A stretch of 64,000 nucleotides of DNA from NCBI GenBank assembly GCA_963932145.1, contig OZ010586.1, positions 49,069,845 to 49,133,844 of the forward strand. Direction: 5' to 3'. Positions within the stretch are counted from its first letter, which is position 1. Each line of letters starts with the position of its first letter. Of this stretch, positions 19,355 to 28,960 are shown in pieces. The notes below the pieces were generated by a model. It saw nothing but the letters and a program-made list of their open reading frames with translations, had not been told where the DNA came from and did not search any database. The stretch is from Acanthosepion lycidas (lineage: Eukaryota; Mollusca; Cephalopoda; Sepiida; Sepiidae). The position numbers and the translations under genes were made by a program.

Positions 19355-19510
19355 TTAAGCATTTCACCTCAAGCAAGGTGGGATGCCAAGGACGCTAGGG
19401 GTTACACAAGAGTGGGAGTGAGAGTAAAGAGGCGAGATAGAGGAAAGGGTGAAGAGAAGGACAGGGAATAAATCAAGGCATCTGGAGATGTTGATTGACA
19501 TTACATTTGA
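19355..19510 (-). pseudogene. LINE C 3' end (separated from its ORF by R1)
   Basis: On the minus strand this reads NVNQHLQMP then a CPSLHPF-type block and ends GCCAAGGC...CACCTTGCTTGAGGTGAA, the same order as the end of the copy at 57.4-57.55 kb (NVNRHLAP, CPSLYPF, CCTTGCTTGGGGTGAA). It continues the LINE C relic at 20011-20790. The gap is filled by R1. Confidence 0.8.
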
Positions 19511-20000
19511 TTGGTTTGGTTTGTTTTGTTTTACGGCATATAAACCTCAATGGGTTATTTAATGCCGACTAAATTTTTATTTCTGGTAATATGTTTTTCT
19601 TCAAACATCTATTTCTGGCAATATTTTTCCTTGAAGAAATCTATAGTTTTTCATATTTTTCAAAGAATGTATACCTGTCTGTAATGCTGGTATTTTTTTT
19701 AAAAAGTATTGCTGTTAATAATTTTTCCTTAAAAAATTATTGCTGGTAATCATTTTTTTATTACAAAGTAATGCTGGTATTAAAACCTAATTTTACACAA
19801 TTTTGGTGTTAACTATTTGCGCATAGCTGGGACCCTAACAGGTGCTACCACCCCAGGTCAGGGTGGACCTGGGAACACCAGAAATTAAGAGGTGGTTCCA
19901 CGCTCCTCAAAAGCTCCTGATCAGAGGCCTTGCTGCTGGACGTAGTTTATCGTCTTACCCAGGACGCGTATGTAGTTTATCGTCATACCCAGGACAGTCT
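19511..20000 (-). mobile_element. R1 retroelement, 490 bp, with 10-bp target duplication
   Basis: TTACATTTGA flanks the element exactly at 19501-19510 and 20001-20010. Read on the minus strand it starts GACTGTCCTGGGTATGACGA, holds two GACGATAAACTAC repeats, CAAGGCCTCTGATCAGGAGC, GTGGAACCACCTCTTAATT, a GGTAGCACCTGTTAGGGTCC block, an AT-rich middle, the CAATGAGGTTTATATGCCG block and a (CCAAA)n tail. Target duplication plus a simple-repeat tail indicates insertion by target-primed reverse transcription. No coding region and no clear pol III boxes were seen, so it could be a SINE or the 3' UTR of an unseen LINE. Other copies lie at 53, 54.2, 60.2, 62.1 and 62.7 kb. Confidence 0.85.
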
Positions 20001-20010
20001 TTACATTTGA

Positions 20011-20790
20011 ATAGTTGGAGATTATAGCTATCACGGAAGCAAGTAATAGGAAGGGAATTCCACAGACGAGAAGTGCGAGACATGAAGCTATTGGAGTAGA
20101 AGAGACGGCTATATTTAACCGTTTGAACAGTGAAAGGGTGGGACTGAGATGCCGACATAGTGGCACGTTTAAATTCATGCAGTCTGGGAACTAGGGAAAG
20201 TAGCACGTCGGGGCAGTTACTGTGGAAATATTTGTAGAAAATACAGAGGGAGGCCTACGACACGTCTGTGAGAGAGAGACTGTAGACAAGATGCCATATC
20301 AGGATCAGTTATATTGCATATTCGGCTACGGATTTTCTCGAGGACCTTAAGATGAACAGCGGGGCCACCTGAACATATATAGCAGCAGTATTCCATGCAA
20401 GGGCGATTGGTTGATTTATAGATTTGAAGGATGAACTCGGGCGAGAAAAAACTTTTTGGCGAGACACGGGGAACCAAATTTCCTTGCGGTGGATGAAGCT
20501 ATTGATGCAATGTTTTTGTTCCATCTCAGGTCAGCAGACAGTGGGAGACTCTACAGGCACAAAGAGGTGCTTGCGTGGAGTTGAGCATAAGACATTCTAA
20601 TGGGAGGCAGGGATGGTTTCTTGTGGTGTGTAATAGAGAGCAGTTTTGTTTTAGAGGCATTAAAGTTAACCAGCCAATTACTGCCCCAGTTCACAACCGA
20701 TTCAAAGAACAGTCGGAAATGGTCTCGTCGTATATTAATCGAAAGATATTCGTGGATCCTAGAACGTTTAATGCATTTTTTAATTAATTG
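20011..20790 (-). pseudogene. LINE C reverse transcriptase C-terminal relic
   Basis: The minus strand shows ASKTKLLS-like, PSLPPIRM, a HCINSFIHRKE region, IYKSTNRPCMEYCCYICSG, LKVLEKIRSRICNITDPDMA, LQSLSHRRVV, VPRLHEFKRATMSASQSHPF, YSNSFMSRTSRLWNSLPITC and NLQLFKCKD. This is the longest LINE C relic with its blocks in order. The YADD box is upstream of what is preserved. Stops and frameshifts occur between blocks. R1 has inserted between the FKCKD block and the NVNxHL block. Confidence 0.85.
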
Positions 20791-20979
20791 TATAGAATTC
20801 TGTTTTTGACCTTATTTTAGGTCAAATTTGTGATCGCAATATTGTCGCTCATATACAGTTACACTGAAAGTCTCGCTAAGTTTGAAATCCCTTCTGTATT
20901 CGTATATAGGAGTTAATTGATACAGCAGGTTATTAATTATAGTAATTAATACAGGGGGTTATTAATTATATTAACGACT
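20791..20979. other. No gene seen
   Basis: AT-rich sequence with two close copies of CAGGGGTTATTAATTA-like sequence (about 20927 and 20951). Confidence 0.45.
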
Positions 20980-21366
20980 AGCAGTAGAGCCTGGCGTTGC
21001 CCGGGGATGTAACAGTAAGAGATAGATCAAGTATCGACCATCACAGAGACTGAAAAATAAAATTGACAAAGATTATTGTTTAAGGTTGACGGACACGCAT
21101 GTCTTAATGAGTATTTTTTTTTGTACGAATTGGTCAAACCCAAACTCAAACAAAAACATTGTTTTCAATCGTTATGAGTCTACCGATTGAATAAAAACTT
21201 ATTATAAACACTTGTCTTGTAAATGGAATGTTTAAAGCATTCTGAATGTATAAATAAAGAAAAAAGTGTGCAAGACAATAAGAAACACTACCTGACCCCC
21301 CCAAAAAAGTGAAGTTTTGTTGAAATCGGTTGAAAAATGTAGGAAATCGGATCCCATATATAAACG

Positions 21367-21398
<32 letters not shown>

Positions 21399-21420
21399 GA
21401 ACCTGGGTTTTATAATAAGT
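20980..21420 (+). repeat. Dispersed repeat with GGCGTTGCCCGGGG start
   Basis: ACTAGCAGTAGAGCCTGGCG then TTGCCCGGGGATGTAACAGT marks the start. A related start, ACTAGCAGCATGACCCGGCG then TTGCCCGTGC, occurs at 48863. The repeat includes a GTGAAGTTTTGTTGAAATCGG block and ends at a (CA)n tract (21368-21395) and TTTTATAATAAGTATA. Elements with this start are widespread in invertebrates, but I cannot name its class. Confidence 0.6.
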
Positions 21421-21799
21421 ATAACTCGATATGAGTTGTCCTCCTTTCATTCTCGCGACAGCGATGCCTCTTAATCGTGTTTTCAAATTGATTTCGTGCA
21501 AAAACAATTGTGTTTTTTCCAATTTGGGGGGCTGTCAGAACCACCGCAAGGTAATTTTACGTAGTCCTGTGAACCTAACCCTAACCCTTTTCAGTTATTC
21601 AGATAGAAAGAGAACAGTTTAGAATCGTTTTCTGTCAGTTTTACTATGTCTTCCCAAATGAGCAATGGTGAGAGGAAAATATCATTCAAGTCTTCAGTAA
21701 TGGTAATAACATTTATACGCTATCTCCCATCTTCAAAGTCCATTCAGTAAACCATCAAGAGAATGGCGAATAAGTTTAAACAGAGGAAACAGTAGAGAG
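21421..21799. other. Unassigned stretch with short telomere-like motif
   Basis: AACCTAACCCTAACCC at about 21571-21588 is a very short TTAGGG-type run, too short to call an interstitial telomere. No gene was recognised. Confidence 0.4.
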
Positions 21800-22005
21800 G
21801 AAAACTGGATCAAGTGGTCACAACAAGAAGAGGATTCATCATTTCAACGGAGTCCTAACGGATCAATTTGAAATGATCCAACTCAATCCATAAGACGTTT
21901 GGCACATGTGAGAGGAGTTTCAGCTATGACAGTCCAAAAAGCAGTGAAAACAATTGAAAATGAAATCGGTCGTGAAATGCGTGAGGACAGCTAGAAAATG
22001 ATCCT
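21800..22005 (+). pseudogene. Tc1/mariner-type transposase N-terminal HTH fragment
   Basis: One plus-strand frame reads DPTQSIRRLAHVRGVSAMTV then QKAVKT, and a little later EIGREMRED. The DPTxSIRxLAxxxGVSxxTVxxxV pattern is the helix-turn-helix of Tc1/mariner-type transposases. Stops precede and follow it, and no catalytic domain or terminal repeats were found. Confidence 0.6.
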
Positions 22006-22285
22006 GGAATAATATACATATATTTGAACTTTTATTTCAATTCTTCATGAGCTTCCGATGATTAATTAATGATGAGCTATGATTAATTAATGATGAATAT
22101 GTCATTTTCGTTTATGATCGATTTCATTACGATTCTTCTGTTAAGCTTCGAGAGTAATTATAAATTCTTATTGTTCAGAGTTCGACAGTATTATAAAAGA
22201 ACTCGGAGAATTCCAGTGAGATACTTTTAAAAATGTCTTAGATAAAATATAATCTAACTATTGTATAATTTTGCTCTTACACGAT

Positions 22286-22310
22286 TTGGGCAATTTTGCT
22301 GTTACACTCG

Positions 22311-22352
<42 letters not shown>

Positions 22353-22371
22353 CAATTTTGCTGTTAAACTC

Positions 22372-22413
<42 letters not shown>

Positions 22414-22433
22414 GCAGTTTTGCTGTTACACTC

Positions 22434-22494
<61 letters not shown>

Positions 22495-22553
22495 TGGGCA
22501 ATTTTGCTGTTACACTCGGTATATATATATACCGAGTGTAACAGCAACATTGC

Positions 22554-22623
<70 letters not shown>

Positions 22624-22694
22624 GAGTGTAACAGCAAAATTGCCCAATATATATATATATATATATATACCGATTGTAACAGCAACATTGCCCA

Positions 22695-22759
<65 letters not shown>

Positions 22760-22762
22760 GAG
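22286..22762. repeat. Inverted array of 25-bp motif spaced by (TA)n
   Basis: The motif GGGCAATTTTGCTGTTACAC plus TCGGT occurs four times forward (about 22288, 22350, 22411, 22496) and three times inverted (about 22531, 22621, 22669). Pure TA tracts of 25-75 bp separate the copies. The turn-over point is the palindrome CGGTATATATATACCG at about 22517-22532. The whole ~470 bp could extrude as a cruciform. The four overlapping Ile-Tyr frames here are not genes. Confidence 0.95.
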
Positions 22763-22859
22763 GCTGATTACTGATTTCCAAGAATGCATGTCTGATAGGG
22801 CGGCTAATTAAACCCTTTTACTCACGCCGGTTGAGGCACGTTTTTACTTCACCACTCAC

Positions 22860-23225
22860 CTGAGGTATGAGGTATTTCTTTTTCTCCCAGAAATCTCTTG
22901 AATAAGTCTATCGAAACCATTTCCAATCAAACTGAGGTCCCCAAATACAACTGGGGTTACTGATGTCTTTATGTGCGCCATTTTTTAGGTTTCCACTTCA
23001 TGATCATTGTATTTTGATAGTTTTTTGAAGATCTTCAAAGATACATTACAATCTGCGAGGACGGCCATGTTAATAAGAAAGCACATTCTGCTATTGTGGT
23101 CTTTGATAACAATTTCTGGGCGATTAGCTTTGATTGTCCTCTCTGTGTGTATTGTAGAAGTTCCATAAAATTGTTATTATTAACACTTAGAGAAGAAAGC
23201 AATTTAAGAAAAGAAAAAGAAAACA
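22860..23225 (-). pseudogene. LINE A C-terminal fragment
   Basis: Minus-strand frames give QRTIKANRPEIVIKDHNSRM, CFLINMAVLADCNVSLKIFK, KLSKYNDHEVE and VTPVVFG. The closest relative in the window is at 43483-43862 (MAVPADCNVSLKIFKKLSKY, VVGALG). It has frameshifts and no catalytic RT motif. LINE A is of the non-LTR type often annotated R2- or CR1-like; I do not assign the clade. Confidence 0.7.
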
Positions 23226-23289
23226 AAAGACACAGTGTTTGACATTCTCCCGGGGCAGGAAATTAGTAGACTAAAAACAACTAACTTCT

Positions 23290-23640
23290 TGCTCCGGGGA
23301 ATAAACAGAATGACAGGAGAGTTCCATAAGTTTTATACTAACCCATTTGATTAATTCTTCTTTGTAACTAATCTACTAACTGAAAATTCCAAGATGTGCA
23401 CGATCACCATTATATTACGTACGTATCAGTTCAATGACATTCTTCACTTGCTGCGTTTCAATCTTTTTGATACGTTGTACAGCCGTTTTTCTCAAGGCAA
23501 GCAACTTTTTTACAAAGACTTATAATATCTTGTAGATCTTTTCGTATCTTTATACCTGTATACAAAAAATATAACCTGAAGACGGGCATACTGTCAAAAT
23601 ATTGTTGAACACTATGTTTTTTTTCTTTTATTAAATCTCG
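23290..23640 (+). repeat. Dispersed repeat E, copy 1, with hammerhead-like motif
   Basis: This shares TTTGATTAATTC-TCTT-GTAAC, AAAATT-C-AGATG-GCA, GATCACCAT-ATATTA-GTACGT, GTACAAAGACTTATAAT and a CTGAAGA...AAATATTG block with 25195-25515. The CTGAAGA at 23576-23582 is followed by GAC...GTC and AAAATATT, where the other copy has GAAATATT. AAC before the core pairs with GTT after it. It looks like a worn hammerhead with an AUAU stem III. Confidence 0.6.
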
Positions 23641-23702
23641 CTCTTCTTGAAGAGTGTTCTGATAGTGTTGAAAATATTGGAAGAGTTATGTCAACCATTT
23701 TG

Positions 23703-23705
<3 letters not shown>

Positions 23706-23758
<53 letters not shown>

Positions 23759-24277
23759 ATTTCTGCTATGATCCCACTACCTACCAAGTCTGCGGGAAGA
23801 CCTCAGGCAGTTAGTGGTGTGTTGTTATGGTTACTTTTCATGATTTGTTTTTTTTAACTCCCATAACATTACTAGCGTTACATGGAAAAAAGTTCTTCTT
23901 AGTGTGTGGGATGTACTTATCAAGACATTTTTCTATTTCTCCTAAGATAGGATTTCCAGAAATTTTTCAATGAGTTGTTGTGTTCCTTTTTTTATCATTC
24001 CAAGCGCACCTATTATGACTGGAACGATTTTTGTTTTCAACTTCCACATCTATTCTATTTCGATTTCCAGGCCGTTGTACTTCGATAATTTTTCATATTC
24101 GTTGGCTGCAATGTTACAATTCGCTGGGCAAGCCGTATCAATTTAGTTGGCAAGTTTTTTCTTTTCAGTTTTTGACAATTACTTTCGACCTATTTTTTTC
24201 AATCTTCTTGTCTGTAAAGATGTTGTAATCCCATATTATTATTATTATTATTATTATCATTCTTCTTCTTCTTCTTC

Positions 24278-24310
<33 letters not shown>
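23706..24310 (-). pseudogene. LINE A 3' copy bounded by (AAT)n tracts
   Basis: On the minus strand KTKIVPVIIGALGMIKKG and a K-rich block lead into HTLRR-like sequence, then a 3' UTR and an (AAT)n tail (plus-strand ATT at 23706-23756). A second ATT run (24235-24310) lies upstream. VPVIIGALGMI matches VPxVVGALG of the copies at 37.7 and 43.6 kb. The (AAT)n tail is shared by those copies, so it is likely the LINE's own 3' end. Confidence 0.72.
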
Positions 24311-24313
<3 letters not shown>

Positions 24314-24355
24314 ATATATACTTCCCTTCTTTTTAATAAAATCTATCAGCGTCTA

Positions 24356-24356
<1 letters not shown>

Positions 24357-24407
<51 letters not shown>
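24357..24407. repeat. (TA)n microsatellite
   Basis: About 50 bp of alternating TA. Confidence 0.95.
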
Positions 24408-24410
<3 letters not shown>

Positions 24411-25141
24411 TTTTTCCGTCTTTCTTCGCAGTCAAACCGGAATGGTCCATTCTTTATCTGAGGTAATGGCAAGGTGTAATAAAGGGTGAAAATACAGAAT
24501 TATACTATGAAGTTATGACGCAGCCGGAAATTATGAATAGCGTGAAATGAAGGAATCTGCCCAGGTGATCGACTTAAAAGAATACAAGTCAAGTAAATCT
24601 GATAAAAACAGACTGAGTTAATATATTTAAACCACACACACGTAGCCATATAAAAATAAATACGTTACACATATACCGCTGAAGCGTGTTTTGGTTCCAG
24701 AGAAAGACCAAAAAACAAAACGAAACAAAAAAAAATAAAATAAAATAACCCAGACAGACGATGTTTGTGCGTCCTGCCCAACAACAGTTGTTTGTCATTG
24801 AAACATATTAGCTTCTTATGTTTCGCTTGCCGGCAATCGCATTTGTGAATTAAGGTCTTTTGAAGAGTTGCTAATATTTCGGGGGCGATTTTATGCGTTA
24901 ATACTTTCTCTAATCGGAATTGCTCGGGAAAAGGTTGGTTGTGAAATGCAGGGAAAAATGAAAATCGCAAAGAGTGCAAAAGTATATCTTCGGGTCAGAG
25001 GCATTGGTGCGAGAATAATTAAATTACCAGAGTGAGTCGTTGTTTTCATGATTCCCATAAAAGCATATTGGAATTCTTTACTTCACAAGACATACGCTTA
25101 TATTTCGCAAATAATTCAGACAGGACACATTATGTGCCCGA
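24408..25141. other. No gene; one diverged unit of the 26.4 kb repeat
   Basis: The segment 24410-24520 (TTCCGTCTTTCTTCGCAGTC, AATGGTCCATTCTTTATCTGAGG, GGGTGAAAATACAGAATTATA) resembles the units at 26405-26760. The remainder shows no recognisable coding region. Confidence 0.5.
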
Positions 25142-25186
<45 letters not shown>

Positions 25187-25188
25187 CA
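25142..25188. repeat. (AAT)n microsatellite
   Basis: About 47 bp. Confidence 0.95.
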
Positions 25189-25194
25189 TCATCT

Positions 25195-25515
25195 TAAGGT
25201 TTATACTGTTTGATTAATTCCTCTTAGTAACAAATCAACTAAAGAAAAATTACTAGATGAGCAAGATCACCATCATATTAAGTACGTTTCTGTTGCATCA
25301 CTTCACACTGGCTGTGGCTATTTCGTTTTGACGCGTTGATTACCATTACAGCCGTTTTTTTTTTCATTACGAGAGAAGCAACGTTTGTACAAAGACTTAT
25401 AATTTGTTATAAATTATTGTAGATTTATATAAATTTATACTTGAAATTTAAAAAAAAATATAACTTGATGAAGTCAGACAGACTGTTGAAATATTGTCAA
25501 ATAATGTTTTTTTCT
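25195..25515 (+). repeat. Dispersed repeat E, copy 2, with hammerhead-like motif
   Basis: This is the second copy of the 23290-23640 repeat. TTGATGA (C3 changed to T) at 25465-25471, GAAA at 25488-25491 and an ATAT palindrome with T25495 next fit an AUAU-type minimal hammerhead with decay. Stem I is two pairs. It abuts (AAT)n on both sides. Confidence 0.6.
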
Positions 25516-25528
25516 TTTACTTTTCTTA

Positions 25529-25576
<48 letters not shown>
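25516..25576. repeat. (AAT)n microsatellite
   Basis: About 60 bp. Confidence 0.95.
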
Positions 25577-25577
<1 letters not shown>

Positions 25578-25790
25578 TTATTGGTAACCCGGGAAGGGTT
25601 ACCGAATGAGGAATAGCCAAATCGGAAGTTGGAAATTAAATGGTAATCTTTATAACATCGACAAAATACAATACTCGCAAGCGGCGTGAAGTAGGTAAGC
25701 CACTGCTAGTGATGCACTACTTAGACATCATATTGCCCCCACTTACAATAGTGTCCGATGTATTTATGAGAATAATACCCATTAGTGTTC
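25577..25790 (+). repeat. LTR-like dispersed repeat F, copy 1
   Basis: The shared order is GTAACC-GGGAAGGGTTAC, GAATGAGGAATA-CCAAA, GGTTGGAAAT-AAATGGTAATC, ACAAAATACAATACTCGC, AGCGGCGTGAAGTAGGTAA and CCACTGC, as in 25988-26170 and, inverted and more diverged, 46206-46361. The TGTTGTAACC start seen in copies 2 and 3 is compatible with an LTR, but no internal domain was found. Confidence 0.6.
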
Positions 25791-25850
25791 ATATAACAGA
25801 TAGATAGATAGATGTCTCCAGACTGTGATAGATAGATACGAACAGTTTGT

Positions 25851-25886
<36 letters not shown>

Positions 25887-25898
25887 CGAACAGTTTGT

Positions 25899-25945
<47 letters not shown>

Positions 25946-25955
25946 GTGAACAATG
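25790..25955. repeat. (GATA)n compound satellite, inverted relative to 26.8-27.5 kb
   Basis: GATA tracts are split by ACGAACAGTTTGTGA (twice) and GTCTCCAGACTGTGA. These are the complements of the spacers in the TATC array at 26766-27495. The block sits between two direct copies of repeat F. Confidence 0.9.
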
Positions 25956-25987
25956 AAATAGATGTCAACGATGAGATAGAGAGACAG

Positions 25988-26170
25988 TGTTGTAACCTAG
26001 GAAGGGTTACTGAATGAGGAATAACCAAAACGGAGGTTGGAAATGAAATGGTAATCTTTATAACATCAACAAAATACAATACTCGCCAGCGGCGTGAAGT
26101 AGGTAAACCACTGCAATAGTGTCCATCGTATTTATAAGGATTGGGACATATCCATTAGTGTTCATAGGTA
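25988..26170 (+). repeat. LTR-like dispersed repeat F, copy 2
   Basis: It starts TGTTGTAACCTAGGAAGGGT and follows copy 1 through CGGCGTGAAGTAGGTAAACC and CATTAGTGTTCATA. The two direct copies bracket the GATA array. Confidence 0.6.
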
Positions 26171-26404
26171 CGGTCTATAACAAATATATACTAGAAAAAC
26201 CCGTGGATATGAAGCTTAATTCTTCAGTTTATGATTGAATAAGTTAATGGTGAGTTCTACGACAATAAAATAGCCGTAGAGATTTCCCCTATCGCATCGT
26301 TAAATATTTCAGCTTAACAATAACAGAATATTGCAAGAGCAATCCTAAATATGAATGCTGGTCGTTATTTTAAGAAGTAAGTGGATACAAATGAAAATAT
26401 TTGA

Positions 26405-26735
26405 AATTTACTTTTTCCGTTTCACTGTAAAAGACATTAAACATTTCAATTTTTCTTTCTTTCTTTTTTTCTTTCTTTCCTTTTCACACTGAAACCGAGT
26501 AGCGTCTCTGATATGTCTTTTCCGTTTTTCCCCATATTCAAAACGAAATAGATCATTATTTGTGAGGTATTGGCATGAGACATTAAATACTTCTATCTTT
26601 CCTTCGTAATTTCTTCCTTTCTTTCTCTCAGTGAAACCATGCAGCGTCTCTGATATATCTCTTCCTTGTTTCCACGTGATCAAAATGGAATTGTCCATTA
26701 TTCATGAGGCATTGTCAGGGCGTAACGGTCATACT
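26405..26735 (+). repeat. Tandem duplication, ~157-bp unit (2 copies)
   Basis: GACATTAAACATTTCAATTT (26422) and GACATTAAATACTTCTATCT (26579) begin successive units that share AGCGTCTCTGATAT, TTTCC-C-T-TTCAAAA-GAA-T-TCCATTATT and GAGG-ATTG. A T/C-rich CTTT tract varies between units. A third diverged unit lies at 24410. Confidence 0.75.
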
Positions 26736-26765
26736 AACAAAAGTGAGGGACAAACAGAATTATAA

Positions 26766-26917
26766 TACTTACTATCTATCTATCTATCTATCTATCACAA
26801 ACTGTTCGTATATATCTATCACAGTCTGGACGCGTCTATCTATCTATCTATTATAAACTATTCGTATATATCTATCTATCACAAACTGTTCGTATCTATC
26901 TATCACAGTCTGGAGAC

Positions 26918-26948
<31 letters not shown>

Positions 26949-27084
26949 ACAAAGTGTTCGTACATATCTATCACAGTCTGGACACATCTATCTATCACAA
27001 ACTGTTCGTATCTATCTATCACAAACTGTTCGTATCTATCTATCTATCATAAACTATTCGTATATATATATCACAGTCTGGACA

Positions 27085-27124
<40 letters not shown>

Positions 27125-27390
27125 ATAAACTATTCGTATATATATATCACAGTCTGGACATATCTATCTATCTATCTATCTATCTATTTATCTATCTATC
27201 ACAAACTGTTCGTATCTATCTACCACAAAGTGTTTGTATATATCTATCACAGTCTGGACACATCTATCTATCACAAACTGTTCGTATCTATTATGTTGGT
27301 GCAATAATAATGACGTTTTTTAACATATGTTACTATGTGAGAAAACGTCATTATTTTTGCACCAACCTAATATCTATCACAAACTGTTCG

Positions 27391-27430
<40 letters not shown>

Positions 27431-27495
27431 ACAAACTGTTCGTATATATCTATCGCAGTCTGGACACATCTATCTATCTATCTATTTATCTATGT
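26766..27495. repeat. (TATC)n compound satellite with two alternating spacers
   Basis: TATC tracts of 3-10 units alternate with ACAAACTGTTCGTA and ACAGTCTGGACAC(A)-type spacers. About 17 spacers are visible. A palindromic MITE (27291-27370) has landed inside. The spacers also occur inverted at 25790-25955. Confidence 0.9.
27291..27370. mobile_element. Palindromic mariner-type MITE, short variant, inside TATC satellite
   Basis: TTATGTTGGTGCAATAATAATGACG at the left and CGTCATTATTTTTGCACCAACCTAA at the right are inverted repeats around ~28 bp that differ from the other copies. It is 80 bp rather than ~101 bp. TATC-array sequence lies directly on both sides. Confidence 0.85.
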
Positions 27496-27785
27496 TTTTA
27501 TATTTTATATTGGTCTATTTATCTATGAATATATGAGTGTGCATTTCTTTGCATATCTGACTTTGGCATTGGGAGTGAGCCTCTGTATTTGTGTGCGTAT
27601 ACAGATCTGACCTTCAGTTGGTGTTTGTTTACATTGATCTGATATTGTATACAGTTTAAGCTGAGTCATGCCAACACGAAGCAGTTTTAAAATGAAATTA
27701 TTATCTCCCCGTAAGTCAGATATTTCTGTTGTGCATGCAGTGGCTTCTTCATTCAAGTCATTAAGATTAAATTCATTTTTATTCT
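27496..27785. other. No gene seen
   Basis: Unique-looking sequence. The minus frame at 27523-27756 has no domain I recognise. Confidence 0.4.
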
Positions 27786-27905
27786 TTTATGTACCATGTC
27801 CTTTCAGATCGTTGGTGATGATGGCTCTTCACATCTTCCTGTCTTTTCTTTTCACAATTGCCTTTGGCCCCTTTAACATAAACCTCTGTCTTTGTTCTAC
27901 CATCC
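27786..27905 (-). pseudogene. LINE B terminal fragment
   Basis: On the minus strand GAAAAGACAGGAAGATGTGA then AGAGCCATCATCACCAACGA corresponds to the DRxxWRAMIAxxL end of LINE B (compare 36.3, 42.8 and 59.1 kb). Only the last ~100 bp is recognisable. Confidence 0.5.
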
Positions 27906-28004
27906 ACTGACTCTAACTCCTAAGCAGATTACTGACTGTTTCTACTGCTTATCTAGCCTTCGTTATGTCATGCGTGTCTCAGATTTGCCAGGCGTTGTTC
28001 CTCA

Positions 28005-28140
28005 CTATAGAACTTTTCCAAGCGTTGCTCAGATGTGGCACAAGGCCAAAAGTATGGGGCAGCTAGTGAGTAACGAACTCACTCGTAATTGTCCTAGCGA
28101 GACAAGCTTGCTAATCATTACATCGCCTCGAGGGGCCCAG
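28005..28140 (-). mobile_element. SINE-1 copy
   Basis: Minus-strand order: GAGGCGATGTAATGATTAGC, CTTGTCTCGCTAGGACAATT, GAGTTCGTTACTCACTAGC (B-box region), CATACTTTTGGCCTTGTGCC, ACATCTGAGCAACGCTTGGAA. It matches the other SINE-1 copies. Confidence 0.8.
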
Positions 28141-28364
28141 TTATTCCTCATTATATGTCCCAAAATTTTCACTTGTCCCTATTAATTGTATGTACAAGTT
28201 TCTTGGTTATACCCGTTCTCCTGTCAATGATTGCGTTGTTCAAATGTTCTGTCCATGATATTTTCCGCATCCATTTCAAATCTCTTTATATATCTGAGGA
28301 AATTATCCAGCGTTCACTATCATATAAGAGACGAGCAGAAACTAGTAACATTCCGATACTACTA

Positions 28365-28560
28365 CAACTAGAACTCATATATCCGATCGACTGCTAAAGA
28401 TGGTGGGAAAATGGTCGGTTCATTGTAGCGTTCCAGCAAGTATCTAATTGACCCTGCTATACTCTTTACAAGAGTCAGATCAGACCCCAAATTGTGTATT
28501 GATGCGGTATCAGGGTGGAGCTACCTAGTCTTTACTTGCCTGTCTTGATACAAAAATATA
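28365..28560 (+). repeat. Isolated 140-bp satellite unit joined to LINE D fragment
   Basis: CTCATATATCCGATCGACTG, GATGGTGGGAAAATGGTCGG and CATTGTAGCGTTCCAGCAAG are one unit of the satellite that restarts at 28968. It runs into GGTGGAGCTACC...CTTGCCTGTCTTGAT, which reads as a worn GGAT-SLLACLD of LINE D. The same unit-to-LINE junction occurs at the far end of the array (32745), so the junction itself has been duplicated. Confidence 0.7.
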
Positions 28561-28589
28561 CGTTTATCGTGGCAACAGGTCAATGTACT

Positions 28590-28960
28590 GTTTGTTTGTC
28601 TCTTCAGGAAGTGGATTATCTTGGCTCTCCACTACTTCCTATCATCTGTAGCTTTACGCAATGTTTGTCTTTTTACTTACCCTCTCATTCTTTGTTCTGT
28701 CATCGAGTGAAAACTCGTTAAGTAAGTGATGATGGCTCTTTACAATTTCCTATCATTTGTAGCTCTTAGCAATGTTTGTCTTTTTTCTACCTCTCCCATT
28801 CTCTGTTCTGCCATACATCAATATATCTCCTTTTACTTTTCCTACCACTCCCTGTTGTATTCCATGGCATGTGTTCTGACCCAGAACTTTCAGCTATCAT
28901 GATGGATGTGGTTCTCTTAAGGAAGAACTTGAAAATCTATTGGAATTCAAACTCACCCTG
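28590..28960 (-). pseudogene. Two LINE B terminal fragments in tandem
   Basis: The segments at about 28605-28700 and 28730-28830 are direct copies (GCTCT-CACTA-TTCCTATCAT, TGTAGCT-TACGCAATGTTTG, CTCTCATTCT-TGTTCTG-CAT). On the minus strand they read as ATNDRKLxRAIIT, matching the WRAMIA end of LINE B. They separate the isolated satellite unit from the main array. Confidence 0.5.

Noticed and set aside
21568-21590. Interstitial telomere repeat (AACCTAACCCTAACCC)
   Set aside because: Fewer than three full TTAGGG units; this length arises by chance.
22271-22789. Four overlapping long frames of up to 167 codons rich in Ile-Tyr
   Set aside because: They are translations of (TA)n tracts and the inverted 25-bp motif; both strands are open for the same trivial reason.
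23706-25576. CRISPR-like array from regularly spaced simple repeats
   Set aside because: The sequence is eukaryotic, and the repeats are (AAT)n and (TA)n microsatellites and LINE tails without direct repeat-spacer architecture.
25577-26170. Two direct repeat F copies as a complete LTR retrotransposon
   Set aside because: Only a GATA satellite lies between them. No gag, pol, primer-binding site or polypurine tract.
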